A stretch of DNA of 64,000 nt from an uncultured Dorea sp. (GCA_910580235.1 CAJTVU010000001.1:1-64000); one strand, 5' to 3'. Numbered from the stretch's first letter, positions 16,160 through 25,102 are shown. The notes: generated by a model from the letters alone, not told the origin. Translations and numbers: made by a program.

Positions 16160-16232
16160 AATCCTGAGAATATAGGAGAGAGACAAGGCATACTTATAGA
16201 GAAAGAAAGAGCAAGTCAGGAGCTATGCCCGA

Positions 16233-16550
16233 ATGAATTCGTCTGAAAAAAGAAGAAAAGAGCTTTTAGAGCGTACAAGGATGATGTACAGCGACAGGAG
16301 AGAGCCTCCCGCCGTACATCCCAGGTTCGGCTCGGTATACGGCCGTCTGTATGACGGCGAGGAGGAGACGCCGCCGGTAGGTACGTTTGGGATGCGGCTG
16401 TTCCTATGCCTTCTTCTGTTTGCGGCTTTTGTGGCTATGGAAAAGCAGGAGTATGAAATATTCCATATGGACAGTGCACAGATCGCAGAGGAGATAGGCA
16501 GAGATTTTAATGTAAAAGAGAGCGTAAGAGAAGTCTGGAATAACCTGTAA
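16233..16550 (+). CDS. Small single-pass membrane protein, unknown
   Basis: A 105-residue protein with a charged N-terminus (MNSSEKRRKELLERTRMMYS), one hydrophobic helix at about 53-68 (LFLCLLLFAAFVAM) and an acidic C-terminal part. I recognise no family. An AGGAGC site is about 12 bp upstream, rather distant. It follows the preceding membrane protein and ends before a strong terminator, so it is likely the last gene of the Rnf-linked transcript. Real but functionally unknown. Confidence 0.7.
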   Translation: MNSSEKRRKELLERTRMMYSDRREPPAVHPRFGSVYGRLYDGEEETPPVGTFGMRLFLCLLLFAAFVAMEKQEYEIFHMDSAQIAEEIGRDFNVKESVREVWNNL

Positions 16551-16560
16551 GAAACGTCTT

Positions 16561-16616
16561 AAAAGAATGTCATAATTTGTTATTTGCAACGACAAATTAT
16601 GACATTCTTTTCAAAT
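16561..16616 (+). terminator. Long-stem terminator
   Basis: A perfect 20-bp stem (16561-16580 with 16592-16611) around an 11-nt loop. Its A-rich left end and T-rich right end make it likely to work in both directions. It separates the Rnf-linked genes from the ascorbate locus. Confidence 0.85.
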
Positions 16617-16874
16617 TGTCCTAAAACAATCAGAACGATATTAAATATATCTTAGTTATTGTGTAATATACCAAATTTTAATCTATATATATTAAAAATT
16701 TGGGGAAATACTGTATAAAATTAATGAAAATTCTAAAATCCAGCCAGAACAATCATAAATTGTTCCAAGCAATCATATAATAAGTTGCAAACTTATTTCA
16801 TATCTTACAAAATAAAAGTGTAAAGATAAGATATGGACAACCTCAAAAATGAAAAGAAAAGGAGATGATTTAAG
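16617..16874 (+). promoter_or_regulatory. Control region of the ascorbate (ula) operon
   Basis: A 258-bp AT-rich gap rich in inverted repeats: CCAAATTTTAAT/ATTAAAAATTTGG (16671-16703), GAACAAT-5-ATTGTTC (16747-16765), AATAAGT-5-ACTTATT (16779-16797) and CATATCTTA/TAAGATATG (16799-16835). ulaG starts downstream behind AAAAGGAG. These are candidate binding sites for the DeoR-type regulator encoded in the locus. I could not single out one clear -35/-10 pair. Confidence 0.6.
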
Positions 16875-17978
16875 ATGTCCAAAGTGGATGAGATCACGAG
16901 GGAGAGCTGGATTATGAACACATTTCCCGAATGGGGGACCTGGCTTGTAGAAGATATCGAGAATGAGACAGTGGCTCCCGGCAACGTGGCTATGTGGTGG
17001 CTCGGCTGTACTGGCATCTGGTTCAAGACTCCGGGCAATGCGAATATTACCATTGACCTGTGGTGCGGGAACGGTAAACGGACCCACGGGAACGGCAAGA
17101 TGGCTCCCGGACACCAGATGGCTAATATGTGCGGAGGACGTATGATGCAGCCGAACCTTCGGAATGTCCCGTTCGTTATCGACCCTTTCGCTTTTAAGCA
17201 GGTGGACGCGGTGCTGGCTACCCATTACCATCAGGACCATATGTCTGCAGAATGGGCCGCGCACGTGTTAAAGAGTGGTATGTCTACCACCAATGAGAAG
17301 GGAGATGTCGTTCCGGTCCCTTTCATCGGCCCGAAGAAATCCGTAGAGCTGTGGAAGAAATGGGGCGTCCCTGAAGATCGCTGCGTGACTGTGAAGCCAG
17401 GAGACGTTATCAAGATCAAGGATATTGAGATCGTAGCTTTAGACAGCTTTGACCGGACATGCATCGTGACGACGGACGATACGAGCGAGGATCGCGAAGA
17501 GCTGACAGGCGTCTGTCCTGTAGATATGGATGAGAAGGCGGTGAATTACTTGGTGAAGACTCCGGGCGGGAACATCTACCATTCCGGGGATTCTCATTTC
17601 TCTATCTATTTTGCAAAGCATGGAAAGGATCATGACATCGACGTTGCGTTCGGCTCGTTCGGAGAGAACCCTGTCGGTATGCAGGATAAGATGACTTCCA
17701 TCGATGTCCTTCGTATGGCAGAGAACTTAAAATGCAAGGTCGTTGTCCCGATCCACTGGGATGTATGGACAAACTTCCAGGCAGACTGCGAAGAGATCAA
17801 GCTTTTGTATGATTTCAAAAAGGACCGCAATGAATACGGCTTCCATCCGTTCTTCTGGCAGGTAGGAGGAAAATATACTTATCCTCTGGATAAGGACAAG
17901 ATCTACTATCACCACAGAAGAGGATTTGAAGACTGCTTCGAGCATCCGCAGAACATTCCTTTCCGTTCCTGTCTGTAA
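16875..17978 (+). CDS. ulaG: L-ascorbate 6-phosphate lactonase UlaG
   Basis: A 367-residue metallo-beta-lactamase-fold enzyme that opens L-ascorbate 6-phosphate to 3-keto-L-gulonate 6-phosphate. The metal motif THYHQDHMSAEW is visible, as are NVAMWWLGCTGIWFKTPG, YHSGDSHFS and VPIHWDVWTNF. The length is close to E. coli UlaG (354). First gene of the locus, followed 21 bp later by the EIIA gene. RBS AAAAGGAGATG. Confidence 0.96.
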   Translation: MSKVDEITRESWIMNTFPEWGTWLVEDIENETVAPGNVAMWWLGCTGIWFKTPGNANITIDLWCGNGKRTHGNGKMAPGHQMANMCGGRMMQPNLRNVPFVIDPFAFKQVDAVLATHYHQDHMSAEWAAHVLKSGMSTTNEKGDVVPVPFIGPKKSVELWKKWGVPEDRCVTVKPGDVIKIKDIEIVALDSFDRTCIVTTDDTSEDREELTGVCPVDMDEKAVNYLVKTPGGNIYHSGDSHFSIYFAKHGKDHDIDVAFGSFGENPVGMQDKMTSIDVLRMAENLKCKVVVPIHWDVWTNFQADCEEIKLLYDFKKDRNEYGFHPFFWQVGGKYTYPLDKDKIYYHHRRGFEDCFEHPQNIPFRSCL

Positions 17979-17999
17979 ATCGTAGAGGAGGGCATATTG

Positions 18000-18455
18000 A
18001 TGTTAAGAGAATTTGTAGAGAAGAAACATTATTTGTTTGCCGAGGAGGCTGCAGATTGGGAGGAAGCGATACTTATGAGCTGCAGATCCCTGGAGGCGGA
18101 CAATACTGTAGAATCCAACTATGGGCGTGATATCGTAGAGTGCGTCAAAAAATACGGCCCATATATCGTCATCATGCCGAACGTTGCTCTGCCGCACTCG
18201 CAAGAAGGAGCGGTAGGAGTGAACAAGACGGCCATAGGGTTTATGAAGCTGGATAAGCCGGTCAGCTTTGACCCGGACGACCCGGAGAAAGATGCCAGAC
18301 TGTTCTTCACTCTGGCATCCTGTAATCCGAACCAGCATCTCGACAATATGACGCGGCTGTCGGAAATGCTGATGAATGAGGAACTGGTGGAGGAACTTTT
18401 AGATGCCTCTGGTCCGGAAGATCTCCTGCGGCTCCAGGAAAAGTATCTGGATTAA
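18000..18455 (+). CDS. ulaC: PTS ascorbate-type EIIA component
   Basis: A 151-residue EIIA of the mannitol/fructose fold, which passes phosphate from HPr to EIIB. The phosphoryl histidine is His66 in NVALPHSQEG. Start ATG 18000, preceded by GAGGAGGG; a TTG one codon earlier is less likely. It lies between the lactonase and the permease gene, as expected for a ula system. Confidence 0.93.
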   Translation: MLREFVEKKHYLFAEEAADWEEAILMSCRSLEADNTVESNYGRDIVECVKKYGPYIVIMPNVALPHSQEGAVGVNKTAIGFMKLDKPVSFDPDDPEKDARLFFTLASCNPNQHLDNMTRLSEMLMNEELVEELLDASGPEDLLRLQEKYLD

Positions 18456-18485
18456 GAGAAAACAACAAATATGGAGGAAGAAATT

Positions 18486-19976
18486 ATGGAATTTTTAATG
18501 AATGCATGGTCCTATTTTGCCACGAATATTTTACAGCAGCCTGCATGGATGATAGGCCTGATCGTACTTCTCGGATATCTGCTGCTTCGCAAGCCGTGGT
18601 ATGACGTACTTGGCGGTACGATCAAAGCGGTCGTAGGCTACATGATCCTGGCAGTCGGCTCCGGCGGTCTTGTCAGCAACTTCCGGCCGGTCCTGACAGG
18701 GCTTAAGGATCGTTTCCAGCTTGACGCTATGGTAATCGACCCGTATTTTGGCCAGAACGCCGTAACTGCGGGTGTGGAAGAAGTATTTGGGAAGCCGTTC
18801 TCACAGGTTATGATGCTTCTGCTCATCGCATTTGTAGTGAATATCATCCTTGTCCGTTTACGCAAGTACACGAAGCTGCGCTCCCTGTTCACGACCGGGC
18901 ACGTACAGGTACAGCAGGCGTCCACGGCGTACTGGCTCATCCTGTTCGCACTGCCGGCACTGGCGACGAACAACACGGCGCTCCTGCTTGTTATGGCTCT
19001 CGTTCTCGGGCTGTACTGGGCGGTAGGATCCAACCTTACGATCAAGCCGACACAGGAGCTGACAGATGGAGCAGGGTTCTGTCTTGGGCACCAGCAGATC
19101 ATCGGCGTCGCATTCTTCTCCTGGATCGCAGGGAAAATGCATGAAAGCCAGGTAAAGAAGGGCAAGAAAGTCTCCAAGAAGATCGAAGATATCGAGCTTC
19201 CGGGATTTATGTCCATCTTCAATGAGAACATGGTATGTACAGCGCTTCTGATGACAGGGTTCTTCGGAGTGATCCTTCTGATCCTGGGCAAAGACTATCT
19301 GATCGGCGCAGAGTTCATGAAGGAAGGACAGAGCTTCTTATTCTACATCCTGACGACTTGTCTTAACTTTGCTGTATATCTGGCTATCCTTCAGCTTGGC
19401 GTTCGTACTTTCGTAACTGAGCTGACACAGTCCTTCCAGGGTATCGCAAGCAAGCTCCTTCCAGGTTCTGTACCGGCAGTTGACTGTGCTGTTTCTTACG
19501 GGTTCGGTTCTCCGAACGCAGTACCGATCGGATTCCTGGCAGGCGCGGTAGGACAGTTCCTGGCGATCGGCGCGCTGATCCTGTTAAAGAGCCCTGTGCT
19601 TGTTATCGCTGGATTCGTTCCAGTATTCTTTGACAATGCTACTATCGCCGTATTTGCAAACAACAAAGGCGGCCTGAAAGCAGCGATCGTACTTCCGTTC
19701 ATCTCTGGCCTGTGCCAGGTATTCGGCTCCGCCTTCATCGCAAGCTGGGTCGGCATGGCGGCGTACGGCGGCTACCTCGGCATGTGGGACTGGGCGGTAG
19801 TATGGCCGGTATTCACAGTCGCAATGAAGTTCTTAAGCTACGCAGGACTTGCCATCGTAGTAATCGTACTTCTTGTTATCCCGCAGCTCCAGTACAGGGC
19901 TGATAAGGAAGGCTACTTCATGATGACAGAAGACTGGGAAGCATATAAGGCTTTGAAAGCTAAAAAAGCAAAATAA
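18486..19976 (+). CDS. ulaA: PTS L-ascorbate permease, EIIC component
   Basis: A 496-residue membrane permease of the UlaA/SgaT family, with about ten to twelve helices. It brings in L-ascorbate with phosphorylation by EIIB. Conserved blocks: KAVVGYMILAVGSGGLVSNF, DGAGFCLGHQQIIG, the substrate-site CAVSYGFGSPNAVPIGFLAG and GFVPVFFDNATIAVFANNKG. Start ATG 18486, preceded by GGAGGAAG. It lies 30 bp after EIIA and 33 bp before EIIB. Confidence 0.96.
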   Translation: MEFLMNAWSYFATNILQQPAWMIGLIVLLGYLLLRKPWYDVLGGTIKAVVGYMILAVGSGGLVSNFRPVLTGLKDRFQLDAMVIDPYFGQNAVTAGVEEVFGKPFSQVMMLLLIAFVVNIILVRLRKYTKLRSLFTTGHVQVQQASTAYWLILFALPALATNNTALLLVMALVLGLYWAVGSNLTIKPTQELTDGAGFCLGHQQIIGVAFFSWIAGKMHESQVKKGKKVSKKIEDIELPGFMSIFNENMVCTALLMTGFFGVILLILGKDYLIGAEFMKEGQSFLFYILTTCLNFAVYLAILQLGVRTFVTELTQSFQGIASKLLPGSVPAVDCAVSYGFGSPNAVPIGFLAGAVGQFLAIGALILLKSPVLVIAGFVPVFFDNATIAVFANNKGGLKAAIVLPFISGLCQVFGSAFIASWVGMAAYGGYLGMWDWAVVWPVFTVAMKFLSYAGLAIVVIVLLVIPQLQYRADKEGYFMMTEDWEAYKALKAKKAK

Positions 19977-20009
19977 ATAAAACGTAAGGAATTTATGGAG
20001 GAAAATAAG

Positions 20010-20306
20010 ATGTTAGATATTTTAGTATGTTGTGCGAATGGCGCAGGTACAAGCCTGATGATGAAAATGACTACGGAAAAGGTTATAAAATCCCTGAATA
20101 TCAAAGTAGGGAAATTACATCATTGCTCTTTGTCTGAAGGGAAGAGCGCAGCCTCTCAGTTTAATGTAGTGTTCTGCCCGTTAAACTTTGTCTCTATGTT
20201 CAAAGACGCTGAGTCAAAAGGAACGACTGTGATCGGCCTTAAAAATGTAATGTCTCAGGCAGAGATGGAAGAGAAGCTGAAAGCATCCGGTATTCCTCTG
20301 GAATAG
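20010..20306 (+). CDS. ulaB: PTS ascorbate EIIB component
   Basis: A 98-residue EIIB. The phosphorylated cysteine is Cys8 in the loop CCANGAGTSLMM. EIIB takes phosphate from EIIA and gives it to ascorbate in the permease. Start ATG 20010 follows TATGGAGGAAA; an upstream in-frame ATG coincides with the ribosome-binding site. A terminator follows, so the downstream genes may be expressed at a lower level. Confidence 0.95.
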   Translation: MLDILVCCANGAGTSLMMKMTTEKVIKSLNIKVGKLHHCSLSEGKSAASQFNVVFCPLNFVSMFKDAESKGTTVIGLKNVMSQAEMEEKLKASGIPLE

Positions 20307-20317
20307 GCACAAAAAAC

Positions 20318-20370
20318 AGGGAGGGCTTCTCCCGGACTCTCTGGAATCCGGGAGAAGCCTCTCATTTTGA
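20318..20370 (+). terminator. Terminator between ulaB and the DeoR gene
   Basis: GAGGGCTTCTCCCGGA (20322-20336) pairs with TCCGGGAGAAGCCTC (20348-20362), followed by CATTTTG. The stem is strong but the T-run weak, so partial read-through into the second half of the locus is likely. Confidence 0.75.
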
Positions 20371-20404
20371 CATGGAAGCCACCGCAAGATAAGGAGGAGA
20401 GAAC

Positions 20405-21169
20405 GTGAAAGTAAGCCGAACCATTGTGAACAGCAGAAGAGAAAAGATACTGGAAGCCGTACAGAACGACGGGAATGTCTCAGTCAATGATCTGGCGGCG
20501 CGCTTTTCTGTTTCCCTTTTGACAGTCCGCAGGGACTTACAGTATCTGGAGGATCATAATCTGCTAGAGCGATTCTATGGCGGCGCTAGGGCATCAACGA
20601 AGCTTACAGAGCCGAACGGGCCGAATACGAAGAGCATCCGAAGAGAGAAGATCGCAAGATATGCGGCGGGGCTATTGGCGGACGGGGACACCATCTTCAT
20701 TAATACTAGTTCGACAGCGCTTTCTATGGTAAAATATATTACAAAGAAGAATATTACCATTATTACGAATAATGGTAATATCATCAACACGAAAAACCCG
20801 TCTCAGGCTACAGTCGTTCTCCTGGGCGGGGAGCTTCGCTATAAAAAGGGCGCTATGGTAGGGGATTTCACTATGAATAATCTGATGAAAGTGACGGTAA
20901 AGAAGAGCTTCATCGGCTGCGGAGGGCTTTGCCCGGAGACGGGGATGACGACAGAGCTGCTGAACGAAGTAAACTTAAATCAGACGATGTTCGAGCGGGT
21001 CACCAAGGCTTCCTATATTCTGGCCGACAGCGCTAAAATAGGAAGACGGGTCAGTTTTGTATCCTGTCCGACAGACCGGATCGAGAATATTATAACAGAC
21101 AAGGACGCGCCGGCGGATATTATCAATGAATTCAGAGAACAGGGCATCCTGGTGCATCTGGTAGATTAG
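20405..21169 (+). CDS. DeoR-family transcriptional regulator of the ascorbate locus
   Basis: A 254-residue regulator. The N-terminal DeoR helix-turn-helix reads VNDLAARFSVSLLTVRRDLQ followed by LERFYGGA. The C-terminal DeoR sensor domain has the phosphosugar-binding pattern DGDTIFINTSSTALSM, KSFIGCGGLCPETGMTT and DSAKIG. Position makes it the probable counterpart of UlaR, which binds L-ascorbate 6-phosphate. RBS AAGGAGGAG. The effector is inferred from the neighbours. Confidence 0.92.
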   Translation: MKVSRTIVNSRREKILEAVQNDGNVSVNDLAARFSVSLLTVRRDLQYLEDHNLLERFYGGARASTKLTEPNGPNTKSIRREKIARYAAGLLADGDTIFINTSSTALSMVKYITKKNITIITNNGNIINTKNPSQATVVLLGGELRYKKGAMVGDFTMNNLMKVTVKKSFIGCGGLCPETGMTTELLNEVNLNQTMFERVTKASYILADSAKIGRRVSFVSCPTDRIENIITDKDAPADIINEFREQGILVHLVD

Positions 21170-21178
21170 GAGAAGAAC

Positions 21179-22225
21179 ATGAAAATTACAAAGAAAAAGA
21201 CACATGAGCTGGAAAAGTGCTATTCAATCTCCCCACTTTATTATAATGGGAAAGAGCATCTTCTCATAGCGGCAGAGAAGGTAAATAAATGTCTGCTGTT
21301 CGACCTTGACGGGAATCTGGAGGAGACGGTCTGGGACGGGCCTGGCGGAACGATGAGCATGGTGCAGGTCCCCGGAAGCAACGGAGAGTTCCTTGCCACA
21401 CATCAGTTTTACTCTCCCAATGATTCAAAGAATGCGAAGATCGTCCTGGCCTCCCCTAAAGGAAAAGATGACTGGGACGTTCGGACTCTTGCACACCTTC
21501 CTTTTTTGCATCGTTTTGATATCCTTACCGCTGGAGGAGCGCATTATATCATCGCCTGCACGCTGAAGTCAGGCCATGAATATAAGGAAGACTGGACCAG
21601 CCCGGGGAAGATCCAGGTGTGCGAGCTTCCTGAAGATCTGAGCGAGGTCTGTGAGGAAAACCCGTTACAATTTACGGCCATCAAGAGTGGTCTCTTTCGG
21701 AACCACGGCTATTGCCGTGTTGAAGAAGGGGGCAAGATGTGGGCTGCAGTAGCTTCGGATAACGGGATCTTCAAAGTATCCCCGCCAGATAAAAAGGGCG
21801 GAGAGTGGACAGTGGAGATGATGACAGAAGATGCGGCAAGCGATGTGGCTTTCGGGGATCTCGACGGGGACGGCGTAACGGAAATGCTCGTTATGACGCC
21901 TTTCCACGGAGACATTATAAAAATCTACAAACCTGTGGACGGCAAGTATGCATGTATTTATACCTTCCCTGAGAAGTATGAATTCGCGCATGGGATCTGG
22001 GGCGCAGAAATCTGCGGAAAAGACGTGGTCATCGTAGGCCATCGGAAGGGGAAGCGAGATCTGCTTGCCTGCATGTACGAAGAAGGCCGCTATGTAATGA
22101 AGACGCTGGACAGCGACGTAGGGCCGGCAAATGTGCGCGTCTATGCCAAGGGCGATAAGACAGGGCTGGTATCTACGAACCGTGAGATCGATGAGATCGC
22201 ATTCTATGAAATTGAGAGCCTGTAA
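21179..22225 (+). CDS. Cytosolic propeller-like protein of the ascorbate locus, unknown
   Basis: A 348-residue protein without signal peptide or membrane helix. Repeated WD/FG-GAP-like segments suggest a beta-propeller: LLIAAEKVNKCLLFDLDGN, HRFDILTAGGAHYIIACTL, and the clearest, DVAFGDLDGDGVTEMLVM, with an Asp-rich calcium-type loop. It is translated 9 bp after the DeoR stop and 13 bp before ulaE, so it is inside the operon. No named function is known to me; a lactonase, mutarotase or sensor role are all possible. Confidence 0.8.
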   Translation: MKITKKKTHELEKCYSISPLYYNGKEHLLIAAEKVNKCLLFDLDGNLEETVWDGPGGTMSMVQVPGSNGEFLATHQFYSPNDSKNAKIVLASPKGKDDWDVRTLAHLPFLHRFDILTAGGAHYIIACTLKSGHEYKEDWTSPGKIQVCELPEDLSEVCEENPLQFTAIKSGLFRNHGYCRVEEGGKMWAAVASDNGIFKVSPPDKKGGEWTVEMMTEDAASDVAFGDLDGDGVTEMLVMTPFHGDIIKIYKPVDGKYACIYTFPEKYEFAHGIWGAEICGKDVVIVGHRKGKRDLLACMYEEGRYVMKTLDSDVGPANVRVYAKGDKTGLVSTNREIDEIAFYEIESL

Positions 22226-22238
22226 GGGAGGAAAAAGC

Positions 22239-23084
22239 ATGCGTGCATATACGATTGGATTGTATGAGAAAGCGATGCCGAAAGAGCTTAGCTGGCGAGA
22301 GAAGCTAGAAGCTGCGAAAAACGCCGGATATGATTTTCTTGAGATCAGTATCGATGAGACGGACGAGAAGCTGGCCCGTCTGGAATGGACGAAGGAAGAG
22401 CGTCTTAGGCTGGTGGAGGACATGTATGACGTCGGGCTCCCTATACGCACGATGTGCCTTTCCGGACATCGCAGATTCCCTATCGGAAGCAGCGATCCGG
22501 AAACATGCAGGCGGGGGATGGAGATTATGGAGAAAGCCATCTCTCTTGCGGACGATCTGGGGATCCGTATCATCCAGCTTGCAGGCTATGATGTATATTA
22601 TGACGAATCTACGCCGGAGACTGTAGAACGCTTTGGGAAGAATTTAAGGCTCTGTACGCTGATGGCCGCAAAGGCCGGCGTTCTCATGGGATTCGAGACG
22701 ATGGAGACAGAGTTCATGAACACATGTCAAAAGTCCATGCATTATGTGGATCTGGTGGGCTCTGCCTATTTAAATGTATACCCGGACTGTGGCAACATTA
22801 ATAATGCAGCTGTCGCTTACGGCACAGATGTCCTGGAAGATCTTAGAAGCTGCAAAGGGCATATTACTTCTATGCACTTAAAGGAGACTGTCCCTGGAAG
22901 ATTCCGTGATATGATGTACGGGGAAGGCCAGGTGGATTTCCCGGCAATGATCGACGCAGCATGGGATATAGGAGTACGGAAATTCGTAACGGAATTCTGG
23001 TTCCTCGGAAACGAGGGCTGGAGAGAGGATCTGTCCTTCGCGAACAGGACTATGCGTGCAATTCTGGATAAAAAGGAGAATTGA
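22239..23084 (+). CDS. ulaE: L-ribulose/L-xylulose-5-phosphate 3-epimerase UlaE
   Basis: A 281-residue TIM-barrel sugar-phosphate epimerase, close to E. coli UlaE (284), converting L-xylulose 5-phosphate to L-ribulose 5-phosphate in ascorbate breakdown. Seen: LGLYEKAMP-like IGLYEKAMPKELSWREKL, FLEISIDETDEKLARLEW, MCLSGHRRFPIGS, GFETMETEFMNT and HLKETVPGRFRDMMYGEGQVDF. Start ATG 22239 after AGGGAGG. UlaD and UlaF, which act before and after it, are not in this window. Confidence 0.95.
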   Translation: MRAYTIGLYEKAMPKELSWREKLEAAKNAGYDFLEISIDETDEKLARLEWTKEERLRLVEDMYDVGLPIRTMCLSGHRRFPIGSSDPETCRRGMEIMEKAISLADDLGIRIIQLAGYDVYYDESTPETVERFGKNLRLCTLMAAKAGVLMGFETMETEFMNTCQKSMHYVDLVGSAYLNVYPDCGNINNAAVAYGTDVLEDLRSCKGHITSMHLKETVPGRFRDMMYGEGQVDFPAMIDAAWDIGVRKFVTEFWFLGNEGWREDLSFANRTMRAILDKKEN

Positions 23085-23087
23085 GCT

Positions 23088-24716
23088 ATGGCAGAAGAAC
23101 GGAATAAAATTATAGAAGGGAAATCGGCCTTTAGTGGTATCGCCATCGGGCCGATACGGGAGCTTACCAAGAAAAATAAAGTGGTGAGGAGAAACCATGT
23201 AGACGATGCCGACGCAGAGCTGAAGCGCTTTGAATCGGCAAAGGAACAGGCAATCGAAGAGCTGGGGCAGCTCTACGAGAAAGCGCTCGCCCAGGTGGGC
23301 GAGGAGAACGCGGCGATCTTTGAAGTGCATCAGATGATGCTGGAAGATGAGGATTACTGTGATTCTGTACACAATATCATTACGAGCCAGCAAGTGAATG
23401 CAGAGTATGCCGTTGCCTCTACAGGCGATAATTTCTCAGAAATGTTCGCCTCCATGGACGATGAGTATATGAAGGCCCGCGCAGCAGATGTAAAGGATAT
23501 TTCGGAACGGCTGATCCGCGTGCTGGAGGGAAAGAGCGAAGATGTGGGCGACAGCCAGGAAGCCTCCATTATCCTGGCGGACGATCTTGCCCCCAGCGAG
23601 ACGATCCAGCTGGATCGCTCCAAAATACTGGCTTTCGTCACTAGGGCAGGCTCTACGAACTCCCACACGGCGATCCTCGCCCGCACTATGAATATCCCGG
23701 CTCTTGTCTGCGTCCCGGCAGAGGAAGGGCTGGACGGGAAACAGGCGATCGTAGACGGAAAGCAGGGAAGGCTGATCGTGGATCCCGACGAGGCGACGCT
23801 TAAAGAGTATGAAGCAAAATTAAAAGAAGAACAAAGGCACAGGGAGCTGCTTGTCGCATTAAAAGACAAAGCGACCAGGACAAAATCTGGCCGGGAGATC
23901 CGTCTGTACGCCAACATCGGAGGCGTGTCAGACGTGGGGGCGGTCCTTATGAACGGTGCGGAAGGGATCGGGCTTTTCCGCAGCGAATTCCTGTACCTGG
24001 AGAAAGATGAGTACCCTTCAGAAGAGGATCAGTTCCAGGCCTACCGGAAAGTGGCGGAGATGATGGCCGGAAAACAGGTCATTATCCGAACGCTGGATAT
24101 TGGGGCGGACAAGAAGATCGATTACTTTAGCTTAGATACAGAGGAGAATCCGGCTCTTGGGTACCGAGCCGTCCGTATCTGCCTGGATCGCCCTGAGATA
24201 TTCAAGACCCAGCTTCGGGCTTTGTATAGAGCCAGCGCCTACGGGAATATCGCGATCATGGTACCGATGATCATCTCCAGGTGGGAAGTGCTTAAAGTGA
24301 AAGACATCATTGAGGAAGTGAAAGCAGAGCTTACAGCACAGAAGATCCCTTTTGGCAATCCGGAATTCGGCATTATGATCGAGACCCCGGCGGCGGTCGT
24401 AATAGCGGACGATCTCGCTCCTGAAGTAGATTTCTTCTCTATCGGGACGAACGATCTGACGCAGTATACATTGGCCATCGACCGTCAGAACGCAAAGCTT
24501 GACACTTTCTATGACGCCCACCATCCGGCGGTGCTTAAGATGATACAGATGATCATCGACAGCGCGCATAAAGCGGGCATCTGGGCGGGCATCTGCGGCG
24601 AGCTCGGGGCTGATACGGAGCTTACAGAACAGTTTGTAAATATGGGGATCGACGAGCTCTCAGTATCCCCGGCCATGGTCCTTCCGGTACGGGAGCGCGT
24701 GGTGGAGATGGATTAA
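23088..24716 (+). CDS. ptsI: PTS Enzyme I (phosphoenolpyruvate-protein phosphotransferase)
   Basis: A 542-residue Enzyme I, the first PTS kinase, moving phosphate from PEP to HPr. His193 in GSTNSHTAILAR is the phosphorylation site. The PEP-binding barrel follows: GIGLFRSEFLYL, DIGADKK, MVPMI, IGTNDLTQYTLAIDRQN and GICGELGAD. It starts 3 bp after ulaE and is followed by HPr. General PTS enzymes placed inside a sugar-specific operon are uncommon; it may be the only EI of the genome or a dedicated second copy. Confidence 0.95.
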   Translation: MAEERNKIIEGKSAFSGIAIGPIRELTKKNKVVRRNHVDDADAELKRFESAKEQAIEELGQLYEKALAQVGEENAAIFEVHQMMLEDEDYCDSVHNIITSQQVNAEYAVASTGDNFSEMFASMDDEYMKARAADVKDISERLIRVLEGKSEDVGDSQEASIILADDLAPSETIQLDRSKILAFVTRAGSTNSHTAILARTMNIPALVCVPAEEGLDGKQAIVDGKQGRLIVDPDEATLKEYEAKLKEEQRHRELLVALKDKATRTKSGREIRLYANIGGVSDVGAVLMNGAEGIGLFRSEFLYLEKDEYPSEEDQFQAYRKVAEMMAGKQVIIRTLDIGADKKIDYFSLDTEENPALGYRAVRICLDRPEIFKTQLRALYRASAYGNIAIMVPMIISRWEVLKVKDIIEEVKAELTAQKIPFGNPEFGIMIETPAAVVIADDLAPEVDFFSIGTNDLTQYTLAIDRQNAKLDTFYDAHHPAVLKMIQMIIDSAHKAGIWAGICGELGADTELTEQFVNMGIDELSVSPAMVLPVRERVVEMD

Positions 24717-24741
24717 GAAAAAGATAGGAGGACATAAAAAT

Positions 24742-24999
24742 ATGAAATCATTTGAGTATGTAGTAAAAGACGAGCTGGGGATCCATGCGAGGCCAGCAGG
24801 GCTTCTGACAAAGGAAGCAAAGAAATTCAGCAGTAAGATCATGCTTAAGAAAGAAGATAAAGAGGCCGACGCCTCGAAGCTGCTGGCAATAATGGCTATG
24901 GGCGTAAAGAAGGACATGACTGTCACCGTGACGGTGGAAGGCGAAGATGAGGACGCAGCGTTCACGGCCATGCAGGAATTCTTCAACGAGAATCTATAA
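24742..24999 (+). CDS. HPr-family phosphocarrier
   Basis: An 85-residue HPr. His15 in GIHARPAG accepts phosphate from Enzyme I. In Bacillus HPr, Ser46 is the regulatory site of HPr kinase. Here position 46 is Lys and Ser is at 45 (DASKLLAIMAMG), so Ser46-type catabolite control may be altered or absent. RBS ATAGGAGGAC. It is the last gene of the ascorbate locus, before a terminator. Common clostridial HPrs also vary at this site. Confidence 0.93.
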   Translation: MKSFEYVVKDELGIHARPAGLLTKEAKKFSSKIMLKKEDKEADASKLLAIMAMGVKKDMTVTVTVEGEDEDAAFTAMQEFFNENL

Positions 25000-25000
25000 A

Positions 25001-25048
25001 TTAGGGACGGGGTAAAACGAATCTTACCCCGTCCCTAATTAACTTTTT
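25001..25048 (+). terminator. Terminator, recurrent 40-bp palindrome copy 1
   Basis: TTAGGGACGGGGTAA (25001-25015) pairs with TTACCCCGTCCCTAA (25024-25038), followed by TTAACTTTTT. It is 36/40 identical to 39737-39776, so it doubles as a repeated element. Confidence 0.85.
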
Positions 25049-25102
25049 CTGTAAAATGCCGATATTTAAAGTAATATAAAATGTCGCAGAGGAGGGTACG
25101 AT

